A DNA stretch of 64,000 bases, taken from contig NC_089854.1 of assembly GCF_036373705.1 (NCBI RefSeq), positions 25,433,225 to 25,497,224 of the forward strand, written 5' to 3'. The position numbers and the translations under genes are program-made. How positions within the stretch are numbered: the stretch's first letter is position 1; each line of letters starts with the position of its first letter. Origin of the DNA: Amia ocellicauda. Its lineage: Eukaryota > Chordata > Actinopteri > Amiiformes > Amiidae. This document shows positions 1 through 13,300 of the stretch, one piece after another. The notes under the pieces were generated by a model. It searched no databases and had not been told where the DNA came from. It saw only the letters and a program-made list of their open reading frames with translations.

Positions 1-597
1 TTGCAGCTTCCAAACCCAGCCTGCTCTGGGACGTCAATAGACGGGGTCCGCCAGAAAAACTGCAGTGGACTTTCTCCAGGATCCAAGGGCAATCAAAAAC
101 ACTAAAAGGTAAAGAAAGCTTGGTTATATAGTCTTTATTAGAGTCGGATCACACTGTTGATAATGGGATTTATAGAAACATAAGATATTGAGTAAAAATT
201 CAGTTCATCTTCATAATAGTAATCATATATATATATATTCAAATGATAGTGATTATTCTTGGCTCTTTCAAAAATATCGCATTTTAATATACTCAAAGTT
301 ATATCAATGAAAGCTTTACATATATGTGAGAATTCCTTATGTATTGATAGCTATAGAGACATGTTGTGTAAAACATCTGATTTCAAAAGGGAGACCTTGC
401 CAGCATACTGGATACCAGACCTTGCCAGAACTACAATTATTAACAATATTAAGTTTAATTTTAAGCTTAAAAATTAGTCATTCAAGAAAGTCTAAAACAG
501 TGATTAATGATTCTTTTTTAAAACTTTCCTATATTAAAGCTCTAATATTTGAAACTTGGTTTATTGTGGATTCAAACAACATGAATAACAACAGCAA

Positions 598-676
<79 letters not shown>
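598..676. repeat. (ATT)n followed directly by (AAT)n
   Basis: About 14 ATT units run straight into about 12 AAT units. Because AAT is the reverse complement of ATT, the two halves form a nearly perfect inverted repeat that can fold into a long hairpin without a spacer. Confidence 0.95.
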
Positions 677-678
<2 letters not shown>

Positions 679-1371
679 CACACTTCTAGCATTCATTTTA
701 ATCATCTCTGATTTCAAGTATATTACTTAAAGGAATATACTGACTTGGTTGTTCCAGACGAAATAGCATCTAACACATTATACACGGTTGTGAAGAGTCA
801 GGGAGGCCCCGGGGAGCTCCGCGGGTGGGATACACTCCCCTGTGTGAATGGGATTAACAGCCTTGTCTTTAAAATGCTATTTGCGTATCAATCCCATACA
901 AAGTTTATTGGCACTAAACGCCCGAGGCTTGCGTCTCAGTTGAACTTCTCCTTGTCTTTTGCTTCCGTTTCCCTAATGGCAGAAACACCTGTATGAGATA
1001 CAGGATCAGGACTCTTCTCGTTGTCCCGAAACTGTGAAAGCCATATGAAGGTGAGCTATTTTGAGGAGGACAGTGAATAAACAAAGACAGCTCTCTCCCT
1101 ATCCGTCCTGGCCATCATCAGCAAGGGAATAAAACTTCAAACGGCACACTGAAGCGCCTTCAAAACGATGGCTTAGTGTTTGCTTAACCCCAGAAGGAAA
1201 AGTATTTAGTTTCGGAGTATTTATTCAGGTAGTCTGATATATTTCTTTGGCTTCTGCGAAATGTGATATGCCTTTACATGTGCTATAGTCTGTATAGATT
1301 TAAATATCCCCCGAAATATGATTTCTTTCCATAATAATAATTATAATAAAAACGACTGGCTATATAATAAC

Positions 1372-1398
1372 AATAATAATAATAATAATAATAATAAT
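1372..1398. repeat. Short (AAT)n microsatellite
   Basis: About nine AAT units in an A/T-rich stretch. No other structure is seen. Confidence 0.85.
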
Positions 1399-1774
1399 TT
1401 GGGAAATAAATAACTGCCTATTGTTTGTCGGTCTTTAGGGACAATTTAGACAGTAAAATTAGAAATAAAACCGTATAGGAGACAAAAAAATCAGGGCAAG
1501 AATGAGTGATGTACTTCTGTCCCATAGCGGGCGCATGGATTAGGTCTGTGTTTTATTGTTTTTCCTTTCCTTTGAGGTATGTTACTTAAAAAGGGGTAGT
1601 AATTGTCACTTTATATATTTTTGTGGACTGGGAAATTGGTGTGGTGAGCCAAGAAAAAAAAACTAGTTAAATCTCAGAGATCAAACACACTAACGCGTGG
1701 GCATCTTTCTTAATCAATTTAAGGGGGGGATCTCAGTGTGCCTCAGCGACGCCCAGTGTCCGGCCCTCTGCTCT

Positions 1775-1842
1775 GATTGGCTCTGGAGAGAGAGACGGGG
1801 AACAAGTTTGAATAAAAATCCACATCCCTTAGTTGGGAGTAT
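1775..1842 (+). promoter_or_regulatory. Candidate NOTUM core promoter
   Basis: An inverted CCAAT box (GATTGG, 1775-1780) lies about 32 bp upstream of a TATA-like ATAAAA (1812-1817), a usual spacing, which would put a start site near 1840 and a 5' UTR of about 500 bases before the ATG at 2342. The leader would carry several upstream ATGs. This is inference from motif order only; a start site nearer the coding exon is equally possible. Confidence 0.3.
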
Positions 1843-2341
1843 TATTAATTCAAAACACAGCCTAGCGCCAAGACACTGCTATTAATAATACGAAACTTTA
1901 AATGACTGCGTGGAGAAACACTGGGATTTAATGAGGACAAAGCAGAACTTAATTGCAAGAACTGCTAAAAGAAACGACATATCATTTTATAAATATATTT
2001 TATTTTTAATGTATCATTAACTACTGCTCTATTTATTTCTGCAATTGCATTTACAAATATATGAATATGCTCATTCAAAATCTTAGTCTCAATTGCTATC
2101 TATTGTAAAAGCTTTAAATATATTCAAACTTAGCAAAATAAGTATACTTGTTGGTTTTAAAAAGAAAAAGTTTGAGTTAGCGTTTCCTTTTAATTTATTT
2201 ATTTATTATTTGCCCTTTTTGTTTGTGCCTCAACGTAGTTCTCTCAAAACTAAAAGGGTGGGCAACAAAATAACAATACCCTGCAAAAACAAGAAGAGCC
2301 CAAAGCCAATGAACTCTTATTGCCCGTGCTTGCAGAAGAGG

Positions 2342-5300
2342 ATGAAGACCGTGACGATTGTCCACTCGGTTGTCTTGCTGGTGCTGCTGCAGTCCGGAGT
2401 CCTGGAGGGGAGGAAGGGTCTGAGAGGCGGCCGGGGTAACCCGCAGCCCCGCCGGGCACAACCGTCTCCCCCCTACCGGGACAGGGGCGAGGCGACCGAG
2501 AGCTTTTCCTTGGATTTCACAGCGGTCGAGGGCAACATGGACAACTTCATGACACAAGTCAAGAACCTGGCGCAGTCTCTCTACCCGTGCTCGGTGCAAA
2601 AGCTGGACGATGACATGAAACTGCACTTCTTGGAGAATGCGACAGTCACATGCAACGACGGGACGCCAGCTGGGTGAGTGTCCCTCCGTCAGTGGCGCTA
2701 GACTGTGCATGTCCAGTAATTGTCAAAGGCATCATCCAGGCCAGTTATAGCTGCTGTACATACTATAGTAAGAAACTGGCTTTCATGAAGGTGTAAGTTC
2801 TTACCTCATACTTCCCAGTAAGATTTGTATACATGTATATATGCATTGCTTGCACCAAGCCTGAAGAGCATGTAGGTATCATTGAATTGGAAGAAGAAAC
2901 ACGGTAAGTATAGTCAAACAAATAAATAGGCTACATACATTTATTCATACTACTTTTAATAATCATGATTTTACCCCTTTGTGATATGCATTGTACATAC
3001 TGCATGGCACACAGTTTTTGAAGTACATTGTCTAATCTAAAACAGCTACTATCAAAACAAACATAGCTGTGAAGCTTTCATCAGTACATTTGCGACTCAG
3101 GAATCTGTTGTGCGACCACATCTATGAACGCTTTTCATGTTTGCATCAGTAGAACAAAATACTTCAGTCCCGCTGTCATTTCCTGCCTCTCACGTTTAGT
3201 GAATAAAGTATGTAAAACAAATACTTAATATACAGATACACATACTTAAAATACAGAACATTAAAATGAGAAAACAAGCGCTATGAAGATTGATTAACAA
3301 ACAGTAAGAGCATGATACATTGAGATTTTTAGTGCTCATAATAAACCATTGAAGATATCAATTAAAAAAAGTTGTCTGCCTTCAGGAAAGCAGGCGAAAG
3401 CTAACATCTGAGGCAGCATGAGCCAAAGGAATACTTTAGTATTGGTGTTATTAAATGATTTCCTAATCTGCAGCACCTTGTCTGTAATTGTAAGTTATTG
3501 TTTGTCTGGAGAAGCAATAGTAAATTAATATTCCTAGAAAACCAAATGCTTAAGGCTTGAATCTGGGTGCTGTGTAAGGCAAGGGAGGGCATTGTTAGAG
3601 CACAGTGTTGGCAAATATTAAAGGTCATGCAGACTTTGGAGTCAAATGTGCAGTACAGTACACATCTTCCAAGCAAGAGGCGCCTCTATTATAGGTAGAC
3701 AGGACACTCATCGATGTCACTGTCTGTTAGCAGATAATTGCCTGCAGATTTTAAGTGTTTGCAGATGGATGAGAGTACAACATCTGCAAAGTGTGGAAGG
3801 TGCAGTGCTATTCAGAGGTAATCGAATTGCACAAACCCATCGGGTGTCATTCCAATCTTGCATCGTCAGACATTTGAGGTAAGCCCTGGAAGGTCCATAC
3901 AATAAGGGGCTTTGAGGGTTCTTTGACTGCTGTTGTGGGCTGGCCGCGGTAGGGATTTAAACATGCAAGATCCTGTCGATTTCAGTCAAGTTTAGATCCT
4001 GAGGTACACTTCTTTTGAAGGCACCCCAGCTGTAACTGAGGGAGTCACCCAAACGAAGTTCAGCAAAAACGAAGACCATTCTGAAATTCACCATTTGTAA
4101 TGTACCATAACAAACTGATTTTATTATCTCTCTGTACACCTGTACAAGTTAGGGATTGGGGATGGAGGTCAGACGGGGTTCATATTGTCTGCACAAGACA
4201 CATGATATCACATGAAATGGAGACGCACCACCAGATGAATTAAGGGCAATTTATGTAATGTTGTGTGAAGTAAATATACTGCAAACTAAAAACCTTTTCA
4301 CCTTATGAAAGTACTAAAATCAGAGTGTAAAGCATAATAAATGTGGGTATTTGTCTACAGTTTGGATAAGGCTTTTTAAAAGGTTCATGTTTTGTGTGTA
4401 ATGAGTTCACAGTGTTGAGGAGTGTAGGACGTTGAGCAACTTTCGAACATGCTGGTCAGATGGTGGAGAGGGAAAATAATCACTCGTGTTTATAATTCTT
4501 CCTAAACCAGCCTTGACCTTTGTGAGGGACACACAGACTTAAAAGCTTCCATTGAGTTAATGTTCAAAGGGCGAGCGGTTAGAAATTGGCTTGAGATGTC
4601 ACATAGATATAAACCCACTCCCTTGGGACAGTGATATTTAAAGCCTGTTATATGAAACTAAACAAGCGAAAAAACAAAAACCATGCGTTTTATTTCTGGC
4701 TCTGTGGTCAAGCAGGTCGATAATCCTGCTGTCCCTTTCGCAACTGCTTCCCTGGAGGTAATGTACAACATCAGGACTACTTTCACAGTGGCCAGCTCCT
4801 CTAACAAAGTATATCAGCCGTGGCCCTGTTGAACTCCGTACTGAATTACTCACTTAGGCAATGGCAGATCAAAGAGATTCCTTTCAATGGGTTGCAGCAG
4901 TTTATGTGTTGTGAAATTACTCATGCAGTGAGTCTGGCAGTCGTGCAAAAAAACATAAACTTCCAGAACATCCCAATTAACTGTCTCTTCTTCTTCATAG
5001 CCCAGTGGATTTAATTTAATGATTGTCGGCCTGGGATACATGTGTTGACAGTATTTTGTAAAGTGTGCTTTGTATAAGCAGAGTTCCCTACAAGGTTGAG
5101 AATGTCTAGGGTTTCTTAGATTTCCTGTGTCTGTACGGTAGGGAAGGAGATCGCTAGTTGTGCAAGTGGTGATATTGGGGGACTAGGAAAAATCAAAAAC
5201 CTACTACAGGACAGGCTAAACTGAAACTGGTAAATCATAATTTTATAATAATCTCATAATGTAAAATTTTGTATATAGGACTCATACTTCCACCACAGGT

Positions 5301-7271
5301 TTATTGTGGCCCGTTAGATTTCCATTCCCCCTTTAATAAAGACCTGCACTGAACATATCTCACAGAGGTGTATCTTTGCAAAATCATGATGAATAATTCA
5401 GAGAAGATCCAGAGAATAGCAGTTTGGAACAGCAGGGTGGGGTACTGAAAATAATACAATACAGTGACTTGAAAACTATGACAAACCAAGCAATACATTC
5501 AATCTAATTTACAGACATGACCCTGCTTAACCTGCCATTTTCTTGACTTTGTGAAATGCAGGTGAATGTTAAAGTTATCAGGACCAGATTATCAGGAAGG
5601 ATGAATTAGCCCTATAATTTACTGTTGATCTAAAAAGATCACAGTCTCTGACCGGGAGGAAATGCGGTTCTTTGTGCTCCTCACTGTGTCAAACAGTTTG
5701 ATGATACGATCATTTGATTGTGCACTTCCCCCTGCTTGGACAGAAAAAGAGCTGTCCAGACATTATATCCTTGACTTGATCCTAAAAGGCAGCATGAATG
5801 AAAATCTCGGGCCCTGAGCTATATTTTTTCATTAATTCCATGAGGGATGTGGTTCTGTTTTCCTGTTGCTCCTTACATCATTTTGGTGGTCAGCAAAGTC
5901 TTTTCATGTGTTTGAGATGGAAGTAAGAGGTGAGGCTGGTGAAATGCTCTATTGACTGTGGCGATGAAGTACCGGTAGCAAAACTGCAAAGCAGGACAGC
6001 CAGTGAGTGTGCTGTACACAAGAGCTGTGTGGATAGTAGAAGGGAGGAATAAGATAAGGATTCAAAGGATTGATGTGCAAAATGATTTAAGGAGAAGATC
6101 AGATTCTTTGCAGTTAAGGCACTGTAGTCTACCTTTTGTTTTGTTGTTTAATTGCATTATGTTTGCTATTATTTCAAATCAATTGGTTTAATTGCATTTG
6201 TTAAATACAGCTTGCAGCTGGATTGTATCATGTTAAGATGAAATATGTACTATGTGAGCTGTGAATTAACCACTTGGCTAAATCCATTTGTAAGGGTATA
6301 TTTAGAGGATGCACAATAATACATTAACTGAAGTTTACATCTATTCAATAATTAAAGCATATCATATGAGAATGAATAATTGAATTGTATTTTGTCACTT
6401 GAGGAGGTGGCGAGAGACAGGGGACAGGTCCAGTCACATTTGTCCCTCTCATTGCTTGGGTCAGCTGCTCACCTCGCTTCAGTAACTCAGTGGATCCTGT
6501 GTAGAATATAAAATGTATATCTATGGCCATGTCTCTGTTTTTGTGGTTGAAAACATTCAGATTATTTGTAACGTTATTTTTTTTTACGGTTGATATGAGC
6601 AGCAAACGGCATGCCCTCACTGGAACAAGTCACAGCTGGGATTCGTTAAGAGGGTTGGATACAGTAGCATGTGGGATTCCCCCTCAACTGAAACAGGCAC
6701 TGAGTTTTTAGGGGTTCCCCCCCCTCCCCCCCCTCCCCCCCCCCCTCCCCCAATACCAGGATAACCACACGTTCAGGCTAGATATCGTCAGAAGGGATTT
6801 TCCAGGGCTATAAAATCCGTCTCTAAATGGTTGACAGCTTGAGTGAACTGCAATATGCACACAAGTGTACCTATGGCAGAAACCCACAGTAAATGCTCCC
6901 AATCACTTTAGAAATAGACCGTGGCATGTCTAACAGTCACAAAGTGCCCCACACCAGCAGACACATGAGTCCAGAAGAGGAATGTCAGTCGATTGAAAGT
7001 AATTGCTCATTGTGAGTCCCTACACGCATTTTACTAATTCAATAATTAATAATGGTTTCAGGATCTTTGAAATGGGCCCAAGTCCTTATTGAAAAGAACA
7101 TTTTAGCCGTGAAATCAAAGCCAAATGTTTTAAGTCCTGATCAAAGCCTAGGTTCAAGCACATGTTTTTTCAAGCTTTAATACAAAACAAATTGCTCAGT
7201 GGACTAACTCTTTGTGTGATACAGTATACTCAATATAGTGCAGATGCTTCAGCTCAAACAGCCCACATGGC

Positions 7272-7345
<74 letters not shown>

Positions 7346-10300
7346 GAAGAGTAATTTATTGTTGAGCAAATAGCTATCATTGACAGTAGCATACAATTCT
7401 TAGGAATTATATAGGGCTTTATTTTCCCTTTAAAAACAAATTCCTCCTTGCTATTTATGCAATTTCTCCTGCTTTATTGCTTCTTCTACACTAGCAATCT
7501 AGAAGAGAATAAACATAATGCAAAGTGAACAGAATGACTGCGAAAATAATATTATAATTCCATTTCAGGGTTTTGATGACTTCATAACACAGTCGAGTGC
7601 AATCTTGTGGTTTACGATGTCACCAGCAGGCTGCAGTGGGATTATAAACCATGTAATTCAAAGCAGCCCAATTATTATAGTGTAAAAGTGTGTCCCACGA
7701 GTTAGAAAAGCAGTTGTTAAGAGCAGGGTAATTTCCTACCACTTTGTGTTTTAAGCTGAAAGGGTGTTTACTGTGAGCAGCTTCCTCAAGAGAAGATAGT
7801 GTGTTCCCATTTGTAGAATTTCCTCCCATATATATATGAAAAAGTATATATTGTATTTTTTATTTTATTTTTAAAGCTGACCTGTATATCACATTTCTTT
7901 CATGAGCGGGACCCACAGAAAACACTGCAAAACAAACAAGGGCCGCACTCGAACACAGAGTGAGTCAGACATTCTCACAGTGCTGTTTAGCCTCCCCTAA
8001 TTTCTCCTTTTGAAGTTGGATATTTTTGGCAGCCGACAGAGCTCCTGGTTAGACCTGCGGTCACGGATCACTGAGGCCCTGTATTTACAGTAGACGCACA
8101 GAGCAATGTGTAATAATTTACATTTTCACTTTTTTGGTGTGCGTGTGTGAAATGCTGCAATGATGGCAGGGGCAGGAATGTGAGAGGGGTGATGATGTTG
8201 GCAGGACTGGGGGGCTGCGGGGGGGGGGGATTGTTTTACACAATCCCAAGGCCACAAGCTGTACGCGTTCCAGTGCTGTCTCCACACATCTGGCCACGTG
8301 CTCAAGGCTGTCGTCCCTCTGTGCCCGACCTGTCTCCATCTGCTGGCTTCAGTGTACTTCACAGTGGCAGGTGGACCTGGGAAGATAGCATTAAACTGGC
8401 TTTCTGTCACATCACTTTAATTCAAGTTCGAGACCTTCCTTTGCGAAAGTACTACAGAGGAAGTCTTGAGAGGGGCCAGCGGGGTGAGAATTGTGGAGGG
8501 TTTGGGATCAAAACTACACTTATCCTTCTTTATGTGTAAAGTGAGTCAAATGAAACCAGTTGCCTGATATAAAATTATCTTTTCCTCTCCATTTTTGTGA
8601 TTTTTTCTATCCTCTGTTTCCCTTGGAAAATTAATACTACGGCTATGTTTCACACATGCTGATTTTCTAAACAAAATGTTCACACTGCTCAGCGATCAAT
8701 AGTCAGATTTGCAGAAAACCCAGAAAAGCTCAGTGCCACAGCAGGACTGCCCCCCCAAGGTGAAGTGCATTTCATTCAAGGCAAAAAAAAAAATCAGAGC
8801 TGCCCTTCCCTTCTTGGCTGAACTCTCTCGGGTGGTTATTGACAAACCTGTGGTCTGTGTCTGCAAATGAGCATTTCATTGTTCATTTTCTTTGAGGAGA
8901 ACAAAAACGTCAACATACATCTTACAAGGATTAGGTTTCTTTTATTGTACTTTTTCCAGATAAATCCAGTTTGTGATTTGGATCAAATCTCTTTGGATAT
9001 CCTATTCACAGTGTCTTAGCATATCAGTCTAATAGCATGGTGTCACTAAACCTGATTTCCCCTTCTGGATAAAATGTGTTGAACGTGTAACAGTCGAGTT
9101 AACAAAGTTAACCGGATTTCAGTGTATTTTGCCATATTTTCTGACAATTTAAATGAAGAAAAAAATAACAGTAAAAAAATGCCTAGAGCATGTCTTTAAT
9201 TTAAGCTTGGGAGCCAGTTGTTCTGGCTTGTTTGCAAAGGCAGAATAAAGTTTCATATCAGACATGAAAAACACCTGCTAAACATCTTGTTTATATCTTA
9301 AAGTAACATCTTCTTTATCCTTATGTTTCAGTAATACTGGAATCAATTTATAATGCTTGCACAAAAAATAAATGATTTTCATCTACAATATCATTAGAAT
9401 CACATGCTATTTGTGTGTGTTTATTGCACCTCATAAAAAAACCTGGTTAAAGCAGAAATTATGTGAAATTTGAATAAGTATAATATGTATCAGTTAAAAG
9501 AGTTCAGTTTGATGTTTGTTTGTTGGTGGGAATCTGTGACACACCCGTAATGGTATTTCAGAGCTGTTCATCTTCTTAATGTATACTTCATTACACAAAT
9601 AATATGCAGATCATGTCTTTGCTTTCTAGAAAATATGCCACACGTAGTTTGTATTCACGATGAACAGAAAGAATGACACTGGGTACGAAAAATGTGCACC
9701 AGTCCTCTAGATAATTGGCTGCTGTAAAAATACCACATGTTCAATTGGGAGGAAAAAGAGCCCTCTTGTGGGCATTACTCAAATGAATCAAGTGACGATG
9801 TCTTTTTCTGTGGTTCGTGCTTTTGATGGAGAATTTCATTTTGAGATTTGATGCTGTTGAAGTTGAAATCTAAATTCCCAGTGAAAGGGCCTGCTTACAA
9901 TTAAAAACTAGCGGACTTAACCCATTGATATTTTCTCAAGCATGTCCATTTTGACATTGCAGCAGTCCTTCAATCAATCAAGTCAGTCAATTACTTTTCA
10001 ATTTACTGAACGCCTTGTTATGGGGAGTAGTGACTCCGGGCCATTGCAAAAGTGACGTGCCTTTGGTGCACCTAGGCCTAGACCACATATTACAAACCTG
10101 TAAACCTCCACTTATGTCAGAAGCTATTTTTAATTCTTATAAATGCAAACCTGGTTAAAAAAAGGGTATTCGCACTTTGCAGGTGCGTCAAAGTTTTGAT
10201 GTGGTTTAGGCCCTTGTCTAACATATGGCAATATAAAATAAAGCCTAAAGAACTCTTGACCTTGATGGCTGAACATTCCACGGAAGTCGGAAAGAACATT

Positions 10301-13300
10301 CCATCGGATCTTCCGGAATAATAAGGGCAGGAGCGACAGAAGAATGTCAAAGTCTACATCATAAGTATACATACAAGGCTGCGTTTGTCTGTATTTGATC
10401 TCTGTTTTTCATTCCAGTGACATCAACGACAAGGGTTTCTCGATTTTATCCTTCAGAGGATAAAAGACTTATGAAACAACAGTAGGAGAATGATGGTAAA
10501 GTATAGCTTCAGGGGATGGTCCCCGCTAGCTAAATCTGTATTCTCCTACGGAAATAAAATGATCTTATCAGGCCTTTAGCTTAGCCATTGAGGGATGTGC
10601 CAAATAACCCTTATTAGGACGGTGCCCATATGCACACTATCTATTGGCCGATCGCTGAGATTGCGTGTCTCTTTGTAACATTGTTTTATTTCCTTTTGTG
10701 ACCACACCTCCACTATCTCCATTGCCTTTGACAACTTATTCTCGGTTTGGATTTCTTATGCTTTCCTAATACGGGCTCAACACTGTTTTCATCTGTTGCC
10801 CATATCAGAAGTCTCCCCTGCAAACTGGCATCAGAGTCATGCACTCACCCCTGCAAATACCATCAGCTTGTCTTCCTTTATCAAGGAATTACTTTTATTT
10901 GGGGGGGGGAGTACTCTGTAGTAATTGAAGCTGCCAAGAAGCAAAGGTGAATACCTATTACAAAGCAACACACATTACAATGTAATTACTGCAGTGGAAA
11001 TCCGTGAAGTTTTCTGATCTTTTTGGGGGGGCGGCTTTGGGCCCAGTTGTGGTAATATTTTAGTGTCTGTCTTTATCTGTGTGTGCCTGGGATGTGTGCT
11101 GCACTTGGTCGAGCTGTACTTATAACTGTACTCTTATTTCAAACTGTGAGTGTTTTTAATTATGTAAAGATCAAATGTTCAACTTGGAAAGACGAGATGT
11201 AGAAAGTTGTTGTTTTGTTTATTTTCGTGTCCATTACTGTAACTAATCATCTTAATGCGGTCTTTAAAATTAGCATACCGAATGAAAGATGTGGTCGCTG
11301 CATGCTAAGTAACGCTTTTAGACCGTGTTGTCTTTGAGCATTAATGCTCACCCTTGCAGTGGGGGAAAAAAATAATCTCTTCTGCATATTTTCCCCTGCT
11401 CTATTGGTTCGCTAAACATAAAAATGTGATTGTGTGATTTAATTTCATGACGGATCAGGCACTCTGTGGTTAACCGAAGTCCCAGGTGAATTTATTCATT
11501 AGACATGACACCTTCCCAGGCATGGCTATGCTGTTCATGTAATTGAACAGGTTTTATTTGTTTTGCTTCTTGTAGGTATTACATGAAGGAATCCAAAGGC
11601 AGCAAAAGGTGGTTGATATTCCTGGAAGGTAAGAATGTGAGGATTTACTATCGTGTTTGGATATCACCTCATAGAGCACAAATCATTGTGTGTTTGCATA
11701 AACTCATTGTAGTCTCTCAAACAGATCTGTGCCTATGTTCAGGTGTCCATCATTAACAAGTCTGATTCTGTTTTATGCATGAAAAAGGTAATGAAGGCAA
11801 GATGCACTCAGAGAGTCGAATTTAGTTACTGTGTTACCTTTTGAGAAGATTTGTATGGACATTTCCCAGCTTTAATTTAGCCTTCATTTACATCATCTGT
11901 CTCATATGTGTATGAATAATATGACTCTGATTCACAGGTGGCTGGTACTGTTTTAATAAAGAAAACTGTGACAGCAGATATGAAAACATGAGAAGGCTCA
12001 TGAGCTCCGCCAAATGGCCCCGCAACAAGACAGGTGAGTCCGAGGCCAGGAATATTTGTCTTGCATTAAAATCTGTTGCATCTAGGATGATCTACAATGG
12101 TTGCACATGGAACTATTCAGATATATTTTAAAGAGAGTGCCTCTTTTGCCACACACTTTAATGTAGGGAAGGGGAAACCTGGGAATTTGAAGATTGGGCA
12201 GCCAAAGCCGCTCTCCTCAGACACAACTGGGTGGGAAGGTGTTGTTGCGCAGTGTGGTATAGGGAGAGACATGGGACAGAAGAAGGGAAGGACTGAAGGA
12301 AAGAAGTTTAAATGAGATGTTTTGAACACTATACTTGGCATACACTGAGGATGTGACTGCAGTGCAGTGCTGCAATTGAATACGGAACAGATGTTTTTTT
12401 CATTTGTTTTTTATTTCTCCCGTAGGCCAAGGTATATATTTACTGACTGCATGGTATTTAGTTAAAGATTATTGCTTCATGATGATGGCAGGGAACTGTT
12501 CCTCCTTAGTTTTGTTAGTTGAGGCTCTTATCATGATATACCTCAGGAGTGGTTTCTAAGTGTTGTGAGACAACTTTGAAGTTTGTTTCCACAGGAAGCA
12601 TTCTTGGGGGGGGGGAGGGATAATTTATGCTGAGCACAGCAGAGTAAATGAGTAGACAGCGGATGGAAATGTTATCCCTCTTTGAAAGCAACCCCCTCTT
12701 TTTGGGCAAATCCAATAATGTACATTTGAATCGAATTGTCTGTTAAGATAATCCCCTTTGCAACTCCTGAATGGTGGGGATCATCTCCGAGAAACAACAG
12801 ACAGCCTTGGGAACGGGGAGACGTTTCCGCTTTATACAATTGTACAGAGGCAATGAGAGATTCTTTTTTTTCTTTTTTTGTGACAACAGAGGTTCTAAAA
12901 AACTTGACAGGCCGCCTACGCCCCGCCTGTGTATAATACAGTGCTGTGTGACACCTGTTATTTTAAGAGGGGAAACACCTAGCTTTTAAAAGGGATAATG
13001 ACTGTTATTCATGCTTTGATTAAAAAGAGGGGGATCTTGCCAATGATTGATGGGTTCCCTTTGAAATGACATGCTACTGATGGCTTTGTGTTTCCTTTAA
13101 AGGAACAGGGATTCTGTCACCTCAGCCCGAGGAAAACCCATATTGGTGGAACGCTAACATGGTGTAAGTGTCCCCTTTTAAAGTGTGACTTATTGAGTTC
13201 CAATTAATTATTTGACAACCAACTGCCTTGCTGTTGTTTTTATGGTTGTTTCTTTTCCATGTTTTTTTGCGAGCATCAGTTGTACACTGATTTCTTGGCT

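Larger units (their letters stand above)
1..1774. other. Intergenic DNA upstream of NOTUM
   Basis: AT-rich sequence with no recognisable exon. It holds two trinucleotide repeats (listed separately) and several A/T runs. Short open frames here are made largely of repeat translation or have no recognisable similarity, so I call no gene. Two WWCAAAG strings (about 897-903 and 1079-1085) could be TCF/LEF sites, which would suit a Wnt-feedback gene, but strings this short are expected by chance. Confidence 0.6.
2674..11575 (+). other. NOTUM intron 1 (8.9 kb)
   Basis: The long first intron, from donor GTGAGT after codon 111 to acceptor TTGTAG. It holds a C-rich tract, a long (TA)n repeat and a run of 11 G at 8219-8229. 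I see no internal exon or transposon that I can name. Short open frames here have no recognisable domain. Confidence 0.85.

Noticed and set aside
529-730. Long Asn/Ile/Leu open frames on both strands
   Set aside because: Direct translation of the ATT/AAT repeat; no protein meaning.
897-1085. TCF/LEF sites controlling NOTUM
   Set aside because: Two seven-base matches in 2 kb are close to chance; not strong enough to list as features.
2309-2341. In-frame ATG at 2309 as the NOTUM start
   Set aside because: It would add 11 residues before a signal peptide that starts cleanly at 2342, matching family N-termini better.
2195-2710. 171-codon antisense frame over NOTUM exon 1
   Set aside because: It mirrors a GC-rich coding exon whose sense frame is clearly NOTUM; no similarity on the other strand.
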